From Annona cherimola (Eukaryota; Streptophyta; Magnoliopsida; Magnoliales; Annonaceae), in contig CM059972.1 of assembly GCA_030490835.1 (NCBI GenBank), positions 38,481,452 to 38,545,451 of the forward strand: a stretch of DNA of 64,000 nucleotides. Reading direction: 5' to 3'. The notes under the pieces are model-generated. The model saw only the letters and a list, made by a program, of their open reading frames with translations, was not told where the DNA came from and searched no databases. A program made the translations under genes and the position numbers. Within the stretch, counting starts at the first letter, position 1. Every line of letters starts with the position of its first letter. Below are positions 1-13,372 of this stretch, one piece after another.

Positions 1-1161
1 GTCAAGGCTACTCCATTGCTCCTCATCCCCAGATCCAGATCACCTTAATTAATAAATAATCCAGTCCAGTAAAATTTAATAGATTGGATCACTATTTTAA
101 TTCGTGTCTGCGTGCTCTGTTTCTTTTGCTAGTTTGTATGATGACCGTCCCTGCATTTGAATTGAAATGCCTGGTGATCATCTGTAATTGCTAGTGTCCG
201 TGCAGGGACTTCATTTCTTAGAATAAATCATGCTATCCGTTAGGCCACATATATGTAGCGCCACTGCAACAAAAGCGTGAATATTTTCCTTATGACAGTT
301 CAATGAAGGGCTTGTGGGAGTGGGACTACAATGGATTGCACTTTTGGCAATGATGTTTTGATCACCTAAGAAAATCAACAGCAGAAACCGGGCAAACGTA
401 AGTTGCCTACATTGTCTCCGTTAATGAAATTTGTTGAATGTTAGCATTAGCATGTGAAAAGCCTTTTCAAAAGTTAGCATTCCTGTCATGATTAAAACAA
501 AAAGAGTTAGCATTCGTGTTAACGAACATATGGTATATTCCAATTTCAAGAATAATGCTGTTGGAAAAATAAGGATATAATACATACTTGGTCTAGCAGA
601 AGTGAAGGATTGGGAGGCTGCGTTTCAAGCTTCATTGTTTGGATGGATTAAAATCACAGACGAAAATCAATAACACTACCATAATCTAAGTGTCACTAAT
701 ATCTGAAAGAGTTTAAAGAATTATCTAAGAATTTCTCCCGTATGCTATGTTGAGTATTTCTCCTAGACACCTCCCACAAATATATACCTGTCCTGGGAGA
801 ACGATGCAAAAGCTATTGCACCATGAGTTGGTTTCCATTTGTATTGTCTCTAAGCCGGATCCTATTTTATAGTGTAAAGAGAACGCCCATTATAGGTGGA
901 TGCGTATAGAAATCTTGGTCATAATATGTTTCGACATCTCTCGCTCGTACATGATAGGTTCTTCTACTAACCTTCCTTTCAAAATTATTCACACTAGTAA
1001 TAGTTCATGTGACTTGTACGTACTTGGGAGCTTAAGGCTATGCATTTGTTAGATCGTACAGGAGCTATAATCCAAAGCAAATATATACATTTCACTATCT
1101 CACAACTCATTTTTTTAGTGTATACCTAATCTCTCATAAGATTATATTTACTTTTTCTTTT
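1..1161. other. No recognisable gene
   Basis: AT-rich sequence without a long open frame and without any recognised transposon domain, primer site or RNA gene. It ends at the left target duplication (CTTTT, 1157-1161) of the solo LTR that follows. It may be host intergenic DNA or repeat debris too old to recognise. Confidence 0.5.
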
Positions 1162-4100
1162 TGTGGCGCCCCAAACCCGAGCGTCACATCCTGAACCTTA
1201 CCTCGGGGATCGTTATTGATTGGTAAATGTGATCAGGATTGTTGCCCTGTCACACGGCGGGTTTTAATGGATATTTATCCAATTAAATATGTTTCCTTAG
1301 GTATTTATTTCCATATATTTTTTCATCTCATGTATATTTAGGTCATTTCCACCCAATAATTTCATAACTAATCATGATATTCACGATATATTTCAAACTT
1401 TCTCATAAATCATATGTCACAGCATGCATCATCCATAAATGTCAACACAGAAACATCAAATCATTTTACAACCATCCAACATAATTTTTTTACAATCATT
1501 AACTTACAATGTTTTTCATTTCTTCAAGGGTCGACTCGTGCTCCTTTGCCAGGTCTCTTCTTTCACTTGTCTATGGGTTTGAAAAACGAAAACGTGAGTC
1601 GAAACTCAATAAGCAAGCTGTATATTTTTCAGACGATTCATTTTGTAGGCAATATTTTTCATTCAAAATATCTTGGAAAACAATTTATACCTTTTGAAAA
1701 GGTATATCTTGAAAACATAATCCTTGTACCTATCAAGGTACGACATGCATAATGCATTATAAAACTGTGAAACATGTCCTTCATAAGATGAAAGTTAGCT
1801 AGGCGACCATCCGGCCTTATCTTCTCCCATCTCAGGGAGGGCGCCGCCGGCCTTTATCCTATCTTAGCGACTTGGCCACACCAAAGGGGGACAACCGGTC
1901 CGCTTATACCTTTCAGGTGGACCTAGTATTTTGTGCAGATGAAACTTTCATAAAAAAACATCTTTAACATGCTAGCATGATTTTTCATTCAGAAATTTAG
2001 TAAAACATTATTTTTCATAACATTTTTCAAAGAAATTTCACAAGATCATATTGTAAACAAAAGAATCATTTCAATACATATTTAACTAAGGAATAATCAT
2101 CCTTAAATACTTTAGAGATAATTTCAATAATCGCATCAAAACAATTAGAGAAAAAGTTGCATTTATTTAAAACAACAAAATCATCTAAAAATTTGCTTGC
2201 TTATCTATCTCACGTTAGCTTTCTGAATCTGCCTTTTCTTTGCCCTTGCCTACATGAGAATGATATAACATTCATATATTTTTTTCGCTTGCATTCAACT
2301 TAGTTTTTCAACCCATTTTTATTAATATACATGATCCATTTGAATTTTCAAGTCAACATGCACATATACCACATACTTGTGCATTACATCGGCCATTACA
2401 CAACATGTTCAATCCCATAAGAAGGGTAATCATTCAATCACTTAATAATTATTCAATAATCATCATTTAAAGGTTCATTACCTCCCATACACCATATTTC
2501 ACTTATTTTCTAAAAATTTATACATCAGTGCTCATTTTAAGCACTCGTTGTTGCCTTAAGCCTCATAAATTAACCCGAAAATTTGAGATTATCCTTATGT
2601 ATCTAAACAGAAATATAATCATGTAATTTATCATATTTTCATGCGTTTTGCATTAAATCAATTTACATAAGTCATTTACCACTTATTCATGTCCATCCTT
2701 ACACATATACCCATTTCACAACACATATATGATGCATTTTATAAAAATTTTCAAATCAGAAACTTAGTCCCAAATTCAGAATGATTAACATCCTTAATTA
2801 ACACTTTTTTTAGGGTATTTTTATGGAATTTTAATCCACTAATCATAGGATTCCAAAACAGCAACTTTGGAACCCCTTTTTCACACTTTCAACGTACCTT
2901 TAGGTACTTAAACTAAAACAAATTTATAATCCCTAATTTTCAGCAGCTAATCCAAATTTTCCTAACCCAAATCCAGGGTATTAACACATATTTAACACCC
3001 ATAATTTAATCTCTTTCAAAACAGCAACTTCCATGTACATGTTGGGTATCCTTTTCATCCCATTTTGAATGTTCCTACACATGCCCTAAAATTCCAGATT
3101 TAAGGCAAACTTAATCAATCCATTTTAGACATTCAAAATACCTTATATTTAGAGTAATTTACCCTCTAAATCATCTATAATTTATTTAGGCAAACTTATG
3201 CAACATATATCACAAAATCATGGAAATCGGGTCATATACGTAGCCTTGAATTCCATTCTTTCTAAAATTCATAACTTAGGCTTAAATAAACATATATAAT
3301 ACATCAAAAAATGAATTATCATATAATCATAAGAACAATTCGAAACAGCAACGTAATACATGAATTTGGGATGTTTCAAGATAGGTTATTAATCCTTATC
3401 CCTTTCTATCATCCATTTCAACATCTTAAATCATCAAGATTCATCAATACTAGCTAATAATCATTTAATATTCAAATAAATTCATTATAAATCACCATTC
3501 AAGGATTCTTTATGAATCATATTCATATCCAAAATCTTGGGGTAGAAAACTTAGGATTAAAGGGTTTAACATATCATGCATACTTACTTGATTGTTGTTA
3601 ACCTTTGACCCTAATCAAATCAAGTTTAATTTTCCTTCTTTCTTCATTTCTTTCTCCTTCTTTCTTTTCCCTTTTCTTTCCTCCTTTCTGGGGTTCCTTT
3701 GGGCGTGCAAGGCTGCTAGAGTTTAGGGGTGTTTGGCACCTTGAAAATTTTCTCTAACTCCTCATACATGTGATCGTCCATCCCTTCTTATAAGCTGGAA
3801 TTTTTTCAGCTTCGTGGGCCCCATTTTGGGCACGATTTGAGGTATGTTAATGCACATTTATCCCTTTTTGTGCTGTCCAATTTGTGTCCAAATAAAATTA
3901 CATTTTTGAAAGATTTTTAAATGGCAAAATCTGCTCAAAATCCATCTCACCTTGCTGTCCCCTTGTGCACGTCCCTATGCTGCTTCATTTTCAATTTTTT
4001 GACACCTTTGCAGCTTTAAATTAATGTGTATTTACTTACCCTAGCTATGAGCTAATTTATATATTCATTTAGCATAAAAAAATTCACAAAAAATCAAGCA

Positions 4101-5116
4101 ACCATGGTCACTTGGACGTCCCATATGCATGCTCCCTTGCTATCTATTATTTGCTCCATCAATGAGCTGTTGATTATGTCGATTTTTGCTGGATTTTTTC
4201 ACATGATTTGATGACCATTTATGTACCCTTGCATTCTAGCTACTTAGGTATATATCATATAAAAATTAAAAATGTGCAAAAGTCCAAGTTGAGGCTGGTT
4301 TGGACGTTCCATGCATGACACATATGCTATGCTCCTTTGAGCTCCTTATTAACTCATTAATTCCAACAAATATTCCATGGATTTTCCACACATATTAATG
4401 CACAAAATACCCTACATTTTACTTGCATTTGACACATATTTAGGGCCATTAAAAATGCATTTAATCCATGCACTATTTGCCTTAAATGCATGGTACTTTG
4501 TGGTGTAAAAGTCAAATGTGTGAATCTTTTTCTATTCAGGAATTTTTCCATCATAATTTACTTAATATAAACCTTTCAAAATATTAATCTCACGATTTTA
4601 TTCAACCGTTTCAAATTTCATCTCAATCCGACTTTTCTAACTCAAGTTATAGCCACTTGAAGTTAACGGTTGAATTTTGAATATAAAAAATTAATTATCA
4701 CACTAATTTCATCATAAATTTCATAATCCAATGCTCCCTTAAGGTTAAGCCCATCATTACCTACTTGCCCTTCAAATTTCACTTCAATCCGCCTTATAGG
4801 CGTTAAGTTATGAATTTGCTAATATTTTTCTACTTAACTTGATAATTACTATTTAAATTCTCATAAATCAAACCATATAATTTAAGATAATTATTCATGA
4901 TATATTGATAAGTTTCAATTATCATCAAACTACTTTAATCTTATTGACCCATATCGGCTTATAATGATTACTTGAATCATTATTTCAAATCCTTGGCCCT
5001 AAATGCAATAATTTACCAAAATCACAAAATCATCCAAAATTTAATTAAATCACATATAAATAATATTTATATGTCTAATGCATACAATTGAGTCCTACAT
5101 AGGTTGGGGTCTCACA
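1162..5116 (-). mobile_element. Solo LTR 1 of a Ty3/gypsy-type family with giant LTRs
   Basis: Seen: read on the minus strand the unit starts TGTGAGACCCC and ends GGGGCGCCACA, so it has TG...CA ends. It is flanked by a perfect 5 bp duplication, CTTTT (1157-1161 and 5117-5121). There is no primer-binding site or polypurine tract next to it, so it is a solo LTR left by LTR-LTR recombination. It shares internal blocks with the other giant LTRs of the window: the GC-rich hairpin block near 1805-1925, the CAAAACAGCAACTT motif near 2853, 3015 and 3342, and a pyrimidine-rich tract near 3630-3690. At 3955 bp it is the shortest of the five. It lacks the GGACAT/ATGTCC array and the AGACTGCGGTCT cluster seen in the others. 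Family assignment comes from similarity to the LTRs at 41689 and 46459, which adjoin gypsy pol ends. Confidence 0.85.
1805..1925 (-). repeat. Conserved GC-rich hairpin block of giant LTR (copy 1)
   Basis: A GC-rich island inside AT-rich LTR sequence. It contains CTCCC-ATCTCA-GGGAG, a possible 5 bp stem with 6 nt loop, followed by GGGCGCCGCCGG and a conserved CTTAGCGACTTGGCC segment. The same block recurs in all five giant LTRs of the window, which suggests it is kept as a functional LTR part such as promoter, leader or packaging structure. The function is inferred only. Confidence 0.6.
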
Positions 5117-5121
5117 CTTTT

Positions 5122-5639
5122 ATTGAATTATAATACAATTATGTTCAATCACATAAAATAGCAACATAAATGAATATAACTACTTGATTTGTTACTACAA
5201 GCAAGTGACATGAACAAAGTAGTTACAAAAAGTCGCATCATTCATGACTTCTAAGCAATATGCTTAGATAGCAACATTGAATTACAAATTTAAAATATAG
5301 TCAAAAGTCATATAAGGTATAAAACGGAAGCTATTATAGATTTAAGGCTGTCATAGTGAAGAGATAAAGATTATCTGAATAAAAAAACTCAACTCACTTT
5401 CCTTATGGACGCGCTATTGTGGAAGAACTTCTAACCCATAATAAGTGTATGTTATTAATTTTTTCAACACTATATAGACCTTTGTTTAGTTGTTGTCAAG
5501 TATCCATCTTGAGTTCTCAAAGTGCTCATCCTCTTGAGGTGCCAACTGAGATTTAGTCACTTTCAAGTGCTTAACCTAAGTTTTCAAAGTACTCGCCTTC
5601 CTTTGGGGTCAATCGAGATGTCGTGTTTGTCTTTGTTGA
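5122..5639. other. Non-coding stretch with an imperfect direct repeat
   Basis: No coding signal. Two related segments, near 5512-5556 (TCAAAGTGCTCATCCTC, GAGGTGCCAACTGAGAT) and near 5584-5618 (TCAAAGTACTCGCCTTC, GGGGTCAATCGAGAT), form a pair of imperfect direct repeats. Origin unknown. Confidence 0.35.
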
Positions 5640-6570
5640 GATGCATATATATTTAATTAATTTGTTCGGTTAAACACAAATATACTTTTCAATCAAGTAA
5701 TATATAATGAGTTAAGTATCATTCCCACAAGGATTTGTGCAAACGCAGTATAACCTCGCAATTCAATTGTCTTGAGAGTTTGGGAATTAAATGGAATTTG
5801 TATTTAAAAAACTGAATTAAACATAACTAAACTAAATAAAAATTGACCAAAATGGAATGACTACAGATGAATTTTTAAGATTACATAGTTTTAATAGGTA
5901 TATTTCTATCCAATTAACATCCAACACAACACAGTAACTGGAAAACATATGCCTTATATATAGATCTCATTCAAATCTCACTTTTCTAAGCATCGATCTG
6001 AATATTCAATTAGTATATAAGGTAGCTAAGCTCACAAACACATTAAGCATGATATATAAGGGTAATCTCATGCAACAAAAAGTATAGTACAATCATATTT
6101 TCATTCAAACACAATGAAACCAAAAAGAATAATCTATGATATCAAATCATCCATATCTTCCACCACAGGAAGATTTAGTCCAAAATATGACTTCAAATCC
6201 ATCAAACTCATATTTACAACATCCCAAGTGAGGAAAATAACAAAAATGAGAAGAGAAATGAGAAGAAGAGATGAAACTCTGTATGTTTATAGTGAACAAC
6301 TTATCTCTACTCAATCTTCTCTCCTTGCTTTCAAGCCTTCATTTTTCTCCTCCACAGCAGCAGCCATAAACCCTAGATGATCTCCTTAGCAAACCCTAAA
6401 AGAGGAATTTATATTCCATAGCAAATGAAATAAGGCACATGCAAAATTTTCACATGAGTGGGTTGGTGCCATGGTGCCAATATGTTTGGAAGCTTATCTG
6501 CAATTGAAATCTAGAGTTTCTAGAATGATGATTGCTTGAGGCCAGGGCGCTAGTTTGTGAGGTCGGGGCG
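5640..6570. repeat. Leader-like sequence of an unclassified LTR retroelement (copy 1)
   Basis: Contains a phrase of the type CAAGTAATATATAATGAG followed by AAGTATCATTCCCACAAGG near 5690-5735. It is later followed by CCCTAGATGATC near 6370 and by GCGCC/GGTGCC boxes near 6475 and 6565. The same order of landmarks is seen at 53550-54750, so both look like copies of one dispersed element. An 88-codon frame at 6114-6380 has no recognised domain and is probably fortuitous. Assignment to a specific lineage is not possible from this alone. Confidence 0.4.
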
Positions 6571-7089
6571 CCAATCTTTCTATTTGGATTTTAACAAATT
6601 GTTCGAAATGATCATTTCTTCTCCATCCCTTCACTTGAGTATATGGTCCATGAGCAAAATCACCTTTTTTTGCCTACAACAAAGGATAAAACAAGTGAAT
6701 GCTTTCTTAAGTAATGAAATGAAATTGCTAACAACCTAAAATGATATGATTTACATTGAATTAAACTATAAATGCATGAAATCTACACACAATGCATGAA
6801 ATGTAGAAATGAAGAAAACCAATGCAAAATTTATGCAAATTCAAATGTTTCCCTTGTACTAGTATTCAAAATGAATATAAAATAAGCTTTTACAACTATA
6901 TTTTATAGAGTTTCAATCTTTAACAAAGTCTAATAGGACATGGGACTCCCATTATGGTTAAAATATAATGACCTCATCTTGATACTCTTATCAAGGCAAT
7001 AATCATTTAAAATTTTATGCTTACACAAAACATCCATCTCATCTAAGTTGTCTCTTCTCTATATAATCCCAGAAAATGAAAGGTAATCG
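6571..7089. other. AT-rich stretch without recognised genes
   Basis: No domain, RNA gene or repeat recognised. It lies between the leader-like repeat and the decayed copia pol fragment. Confidence 0.4.
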
Positions 7090-7900
7090 AGTCAATCTCT
7101 GATTTTACTAACATACTTCTGAGTAGATACTTCTCATTTAGGTTGTTATATCCTTGAACATGTCACAAATTCAACTTCCAAATTAAACTACATTAGATTG
7201 TCTCTTGCAACTAATGAGATGACACCAATGGTTCGCAAAGAATATACAATTTAATACTAATTTTCTCCTCCAAATCTCTACACTTAACAACATTAACATG
7301 ACTAATTAAGTGTGAATCATTCACTTAGTAAGAAACAAATAATTTGCAGTGCCTTTTTTAATATCAGGTAAATCCTTTTAGTAACTTTCCAAAATGCTCA
7401 TGTAGAATTTGACTAGTGTTTATTTATCAAACCAATAGTATAATAAATGTCAAGGTGAGTACACATCATAGCGTATATTAAGCCCCAAACTATACTAGCA
7501 TAAGAAATATTTTTCATTTTTTTGGGGCTATAAGATGGTCAATGAGCTAACTATTTACATATTGAATTATTTAAGAATTTTGTTTATGGATGTTTCTTAA
7601 GATAGATTGAGTAGCCTTTTTGAACAACCTCTTTAAGTTGTACTTCAAGTATGAAATTCGCTTCACTCATATCCTTTATTTCAAAATTGGAAGATAGTTA
7701 TTTTTTAATGGCAACGAAAATTATATATCACTTCCCACAAGTAGAATGCCATCAACATATAGAGTGAAAATTACAAAATCACCATTTGACCTTTTATAAA
7801 AACACAGTAGTCTTTATCAACTTTGCAAATTCATAAGCTATTTCGGCTCAACAAAATATCAAAAACCATTGTCAAATGACTATTTAAGGCAATAAATTGA
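7090..7900 (-). pseudogene. Decayed Ty1/copia reverse transcriptase/RNase H fragment
   Basis: No open frame survives, but the minus strand still reads as copia pol across frameshifts and stops. Seen in order: DYCVFIK, then LYVDGILLVGSD near 7720-7760 (the YVDD catalytic box with the second Asp changed to Gly), FEIKDMSEANFILEVQL near 7625-7685, and SYASIVWGLIYAMMCTHLDI near 7455-7515 (compare the family pattern PYASAVGSLMYAM-CTRPDI). A CKRQSNVV piece near 7180-7200 recalls the RNase H S-K-Q-S-VALST segment. It is much older than elements C, D and E and of a different copia lineage. It may be the downstream half of the RT fragment at 40130-40440, separated by insertion of solo LTR 2; orientation and order fit. 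Confidence 0.75.
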
Positions 7901-9026
7901 TCCATTTGAGAAATAATAGTTTAACATCTATATAACATAATTCTAAATCTAAATATCGATAATTATGTTCAGTTCTCTTAGCAAATGCATAGGTTGTTAA
8001 TTGTAGTATTTAAAATATCGATCCCACAGGAAATTTGGGACGTAAGATGTCGGATTAAACACTAATATTGAACTTCAAGTGAGTAAGGATAAAAAAGGAA
8101 TACCAAGAAAAGAGAATCTTGAGAATGTGAACAAATTAAGATACGAGAGTACCTAGGATCTATGGTTTCACAGGCAATGCCTACAATGGATACATGGTAT
8201 GCTAATTTAATCCTCCTATTACTTGTTAAAAGAGAACTAACCCTAAATTATCCTTACACCTTCTCTCAAAATCTGTTAGGTTTAACCCTAATTGTCTTAA
8301 ACACCTATTCTCATCAGATTAAGTTAATTAGAATTCATTAAATTCGATAGCAGTTCTTGAAATTCATCAAGATCATCAGTTTATTCTCATGGTCTAGATT
8401 TTCAGGTTTAATATCTTAACTACCTATATTAGGCTCCATCTCTTAGTTCTTGTACCTAATATATGAGAATCATTATCAAAATGCAACCTTAAAAACTAAG
8501 CATGTGTTAAATTCATAAGATATTAAATTAACACACAATATTCTTCATAAATCAAGCAAAACCACAATATCCTATGCATAATCCACATGTTACACCATAA
8601 AACCTAGATCATGGGTTCAGCCTGACATATTTATAATAAAATCCAAACTTGAAATAATATTATACTCAAAATCCACCATAAACAAGACAATCAAATAAAA
8701 AGAAAGAAGAAAGGAAAGATTTTTGGTTCAAAGCTTCAATGATGTGTTGAACGCTTCGAGCAACATACCACTTTGCTTCTCGCCTCGTGTTCTTCCCTTT
8801 CTATCGCTCTCCGGACCTCAACCAAAGCTCAAGAAACGTTCTCAGATGATCTAGGACATGTACAACAAGTGTTTATATAAAGCTCTCCTTAGAACTTGTG
8901 CAATCCAGCTTCAAATCACATTAATTGTGCAACTCCAGGCTGAGCCATGTTAGTCTTTGGATCGTGGGTACTTGCTCCAAATTCTTATACCAAACCTAGG
9001 AAGAATTTAGTTCATGGGTGAAACAT
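7901..9026. repeat. Non-coding retroelement debris with ATCGATCCCACAGG motif
   Basis: Near 8010-8030 there is ATCGATCCCACAGGAAAT, similar to the motif at 5719 (ATCATTCCCACAAGG) and at 53598 (ATCGTTTCCACGAG). No coding frame. It is directly followed by the left target duplication (GTTTT, 9027-9031) of solo LTR 2. Confidence 0.35.
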
Positions 9027-12000
9027 GTTTTTGTGATACCCGGACCTAAGTAAGTCTTACATATATGCATTTAGCATATATAAATGGATCATGTATGGTT
9101 TAGTGGAATTATAAATGATTTTCCTAAGCAATATTAATGATTTATTGCATTAGGGCAAATGATGATGAATGATCAATATAAGCCGATATAGGTCAATGTG
9201 ATTAAAGAGGCTTAATGAGGATTAGGAAATAAAAATATATTGAGGATAATTACCTCATATATTAAGATTTAATTTATGGAGATTATGTTGGTGATTATGG
9301 AGTTAAGGTAGCAAATGCTAGAAAATACATAACTTGAAGCCGGGAAGGCGGATTAAGATGAAAATTGAAAGGTAAGCACATAATTTTGTGCTTAGTCATA
9401 TGGAAAGGTTAGATTGTGAAAATTATGATGAAATTAAGGTAAAAATCAATCATCACCATCAAAATTCAAGGATGACTTCAAATGATCATAACTTGAGCTA
9501 TAAAAGTCGGATTGAGACGAAATTTGAAACGAACGGTTAAAATTATGAGATCTATGGAATCAGAGGCTTAGAATTAAGATAATGATAATAAAATTAAGTG
9601 ATTAATGATATAATTAAGGAGCTAATGAGCTAGCTCAAGTGAGACAATGTAGGTGGGCCACACATGGACGATCAAGGTGCTATTGCATGGGATTTTTGAA
9701 TTTTAAAAAAATAAAAAATTTGTATTTTAATGACCTAGGCAGCTAAGGTGAATAGTGGACGAGATTAGGGTTGATTTTTGTGCCAAGAAAATGCCAAAAA
9801 GTCCATGATAGGTGGACCCCACCAAGTGGACAGCATTATGGAGCAAGAGAGAGGTCACAGTAGAGGCAGCTTTTTGGATTTTTTTATTAATTTTTTTAAT
9901 AGATAAATTGACCCCTAATTAAGATAGTTACCTAGGGTAATTAAATACCCATTAATTAAAGTGGAAATTAAGTGGAAAAATCGTTCAAAAGCTGCTGCAA
10001 GTGGACCCCACCCAAGCGGACAACTACATGAAGGAAGGGAGGTGCACGTTCAAAGGCTGCATTATGTAATTTTTTATGATTTTTTTAATAAGATAAATGG
10101 TCCCCTAATTAGGCGACTACCTAGGGTACTTAATTAGCCATAAACTAAAGTAAAAATTCGTGGAAAAAAATGGCAAACAGCAGCTGAAATGGACGTTGCA
10201 TCTTGTGGACAGATTTGTCCATTAATGATGTGGATTTTAATGGATTTATTAAAAATAATTTGCTAATTTAGATGGACCAGATTTGGCCATTTAAGCAATA
10301 GGGGATAAGAATTTCTTAATCATGCTTTAAATAAAGTGGAAAGTGGGGCCCACAAGCTGGAAAATCCAGCCTTGCCCCAAGTGCATGTCCATTTGATTTA
10401 AGGGGGAGGAGAGAGAAAATGCTAAGGAGCAAACCCATTTTCCAGCAGCTTGAGGAGAAGGAAAAGAGGAGAAAATGAGAAGAAAAAATTGGGAAGAAAG
10501 AAGAGGAACCAAGTTAGGAAAAATGGAGTCCAAGATGATTCAATTTCAAGTAAGTATACCCTTGATTTTGGGTTGAAAATCATAACTGAAATTTTCTTAA
10601 ATCCTATGTGATGTTGCTGTTTTGATGTTTAATCATGATTATATGATGATTCATGATTATATGAATTATATAAGTTGATTTATAAAGTTTAATTTGGGGA
10701 TTAATCAACCCATATCATCTAATCTACACTTAAGTGTAGTAAATCTGAACTAGGAAAGAAAATATGGAAGAAATATTAAATGAACGAATTTTATCATGAA
10801 AATTTGTGTGAAGAATCATGATATTATTATTAAGGAAAGAAAAATTTTTTCAATCAAAAGGATAAGCAGGTTGGAAATTAAAAATCCGAGAAAATCAACC
10901 TGAACAGGTTTGAATGGGTGTCAGGATCAGCGGCACAAAATTATTTTTAATAATTTTTATACAAGGAATATTTATCTGAAATTTTACAGGATATATAAAA
11001 AATATTTAAGATCACAGGAAAAAAATAAAAATTAGATTTATATGAGTATAAATATGCCCCATAATTTACGTGATGCAAGCTGTTTGAAAAGGGATGTTGC
11101 TGTCCAGCAGGGTAAAAATACAAAAATAAATATAAATTCTTTATTTTTTGTGCTGTAAATATTTATTTTGGTAATTAATGAATATATTAAGGTATTGTGG
11201 AAATTTCAGATAAAAAAATACTTGATTTGATATTAATTCAATATTTTGAGAATTCAGTGTGCCTAAATTCAGCATTATGGACAACTTAAGGAATAAATCA
11301 AGATAAATATTAAATTCAAGATTTTTGGGATGGAATTTAAATTATAATGGGATATAAACAAGTATCATAAGTTATTATGAGGATTTAATCTATTAAAGGT
11401 GAGTTTTAGAAAGGATGGAACTTAGGGTTACGTATAAGACCCGATTTCCATGTTTTGATGTTGAAAATGAAAAATGGATTATGTGAAGTGTTAAAATGAA
11501 AAAAATGCATGGAATTATGGTACAAAGATATGATTAAGTTTCTGAATGGTTGAGTAATGTTAATCTTAAATTTTAAGATTAATATATGAGGTTTAACACG
11601 TCGAATGTATGTTTAAAACTAACATCGACTTATGAAACATGAAAAATGAATGAAAAATAATAAATGAGAGGTATGAGACCTCGTGTAATGATGTATGAAT
11701 CTTTGTTAGGTGTATGAAGGAATACCCTACACATTGGGTACAGAACGATATGCATCAAATGACGAAAGGTATGATTATATGCTATGCATATGAAAACCCA
11801 CTTGAAATTCAAGCAGTTAATGCATGAAATGAATTATGGGTTGGAAAATTAGGATTGTGCAAGCCAATGAAAGTGTTATGAATACTATGTCAATTGTATG
11901 TATAAGCGAAGGCAAAGAGAGAGCGAACTTGGGAAGCTAAGGGTGAACAGGTAAGCAAGCAAACTTTTCAAATTTACTGATATTTCCTTATATGATGAAA

Positions 12001-13004
12001 TGATGATATGCCGATGTTTTTATGAATGTTTTACAAGTGGGCAAGCACAAGTTTTGGAAAATGATGGCTTTAATGAAAAGCTTTAAAGTTTGCCTCATGG
12101 GAAGTAAGCAACACTGTTTAAGATAAATAATTTATCTCGAGTGTTGCCAATGTTAGGAATGCTTTATGTTAATGGATTTGAGAAATTGCTTACGAGTAAG
12201 CGAGTTCTCCATGAATATAATTTTAAAGGATTTTATGTTTTATGTCAATGTTTTTAAGGAATTTGCTTTTAAGTAAGCAAGTTTTTATGATGTTGTTTCA
12301 AAAGTATTTTATAAGAAAAAAGGAATTTTGCCCTTTTTCACAAAACAACAAATGTAAATAACTTTTGAATTTCTCTTATGATGTTTTACAATAAACGATT
12401 AATATTATAAAAGAAAAAGATTAATTTTCTATGTCAAGATATTTAATTATAAATGATATTTTAGACATAGTCTGTATGTTTTGAAATGATATTCGAAAAG
12501 TTTTGATTTCCTTTATATAAGGAAATCTATGATGAAAATGTTTTCAAAATTTTTTATACAAATATTGTTGAAAGAGATTTAAGGATGACCAACCTAATAA
12601 GTGATTTCATAAAATGACTTAATTTCAGGTTGCTAAATGGCATGCAAAAGACTATGCAATTCCCCTTTATGTAAACAATAGTATAATAGATATGTGGACA
12701 ATAATATAATTTTTAGGTTGTGGAGAAGGGGATGGTATAATTGCATAACTTTTGTAAGCAAAAGGCCCTGAAATGGAAACCAAGAAAATATTAGAGAAAT
12801 ATATAGTTTATTTTTGGAAATTCAAAAGTTTTGAATTTTTTTTTTATTATAAGGGTTTTTAAGATGTATTGTTTCTCAAATATTTCAAATGTTTATCAAA
12901 ATATTTTACTCAAAATGATTCTAAAAGAATTGAAGGAAGGTCATCTTAAAATTGGATTTCAAATGACAATTTTTTTAAAGTGGGTGCGCTCGCTTTACAA
13001 GTTG

Positions 13005-13175
13005 ACGCAGACTGTAGTCTGTGATGTGTTTTCAAAAATAATTTTTTAAAATATAGACTTCGGTCTATACTGTTTTTCGAATATGGATGCAGACTGCGGT
13101 CTGTGATCCCGGTTTAAAAGGACACGAGCTACAGTCTGTGGTTCTTTAAACCAAACGGACTGCGGTCCGTCAGGA
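13005..13175 (+). repeat. Cluster of AGACTGCGGTCT-type short hairpins (solo LTR 2)
   Basis: Five short inverted repeats lie within about 170 bp, with cores such as AGACTGTAGTCT, AGACTTCGGTCT, AGACTGCGGTCT and GGACTGCGGTCC; one copy is degenerate (GAGCTACAGTCTG). Each can fold into a 4-5 bp stem with a 4 nt loop. Related clusters are found in reverse complement at 47900-48070 and 57225-57390, and a single unit at 44738-44760. Always placed just before the conserved GC-rich block. Confidence 0.65.
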
Positions 13176-13254
13176 TAATGTATGGTGTACTAGTACAAGG
13201 AATAGGCCCGTTGTAGAGCACGGTCGGGATGGCCGGGGCCCAATCTACATATGA

Positions 13255-13330
13255 CCAAGTCGTTAAGGGATGACAAGAGACTAGCAGCGCCCTCCCTTAG
13301 ATGGGAGCAGGATAAAGAAAACAGCCACCT
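13255..13330 (+). repeat. Conserved GC-rich hairpin block (solo LTR 2)
   Basis: Contains GCGCCCTCCCTTAGATGGGAG, in which CTCCC and GGGAG can pair, after a conserved AAGTCGTTAAGGGATG segment. It corresponds to the blocks at 1805, 44875, 47755 and 57085. Confidence 0.6.
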
Positions 13331-13372
13331 GGTTAGTGTGCTGTTAAGGATTCTCTTCCAAAAGGTAGAGTG

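Noticed and set aside
1..1161. A host gene end in the left flank
   Set aside because: No long frame, splice pattern or recognisable protein piece; the evidence does not go beyond AT-rich sequence.
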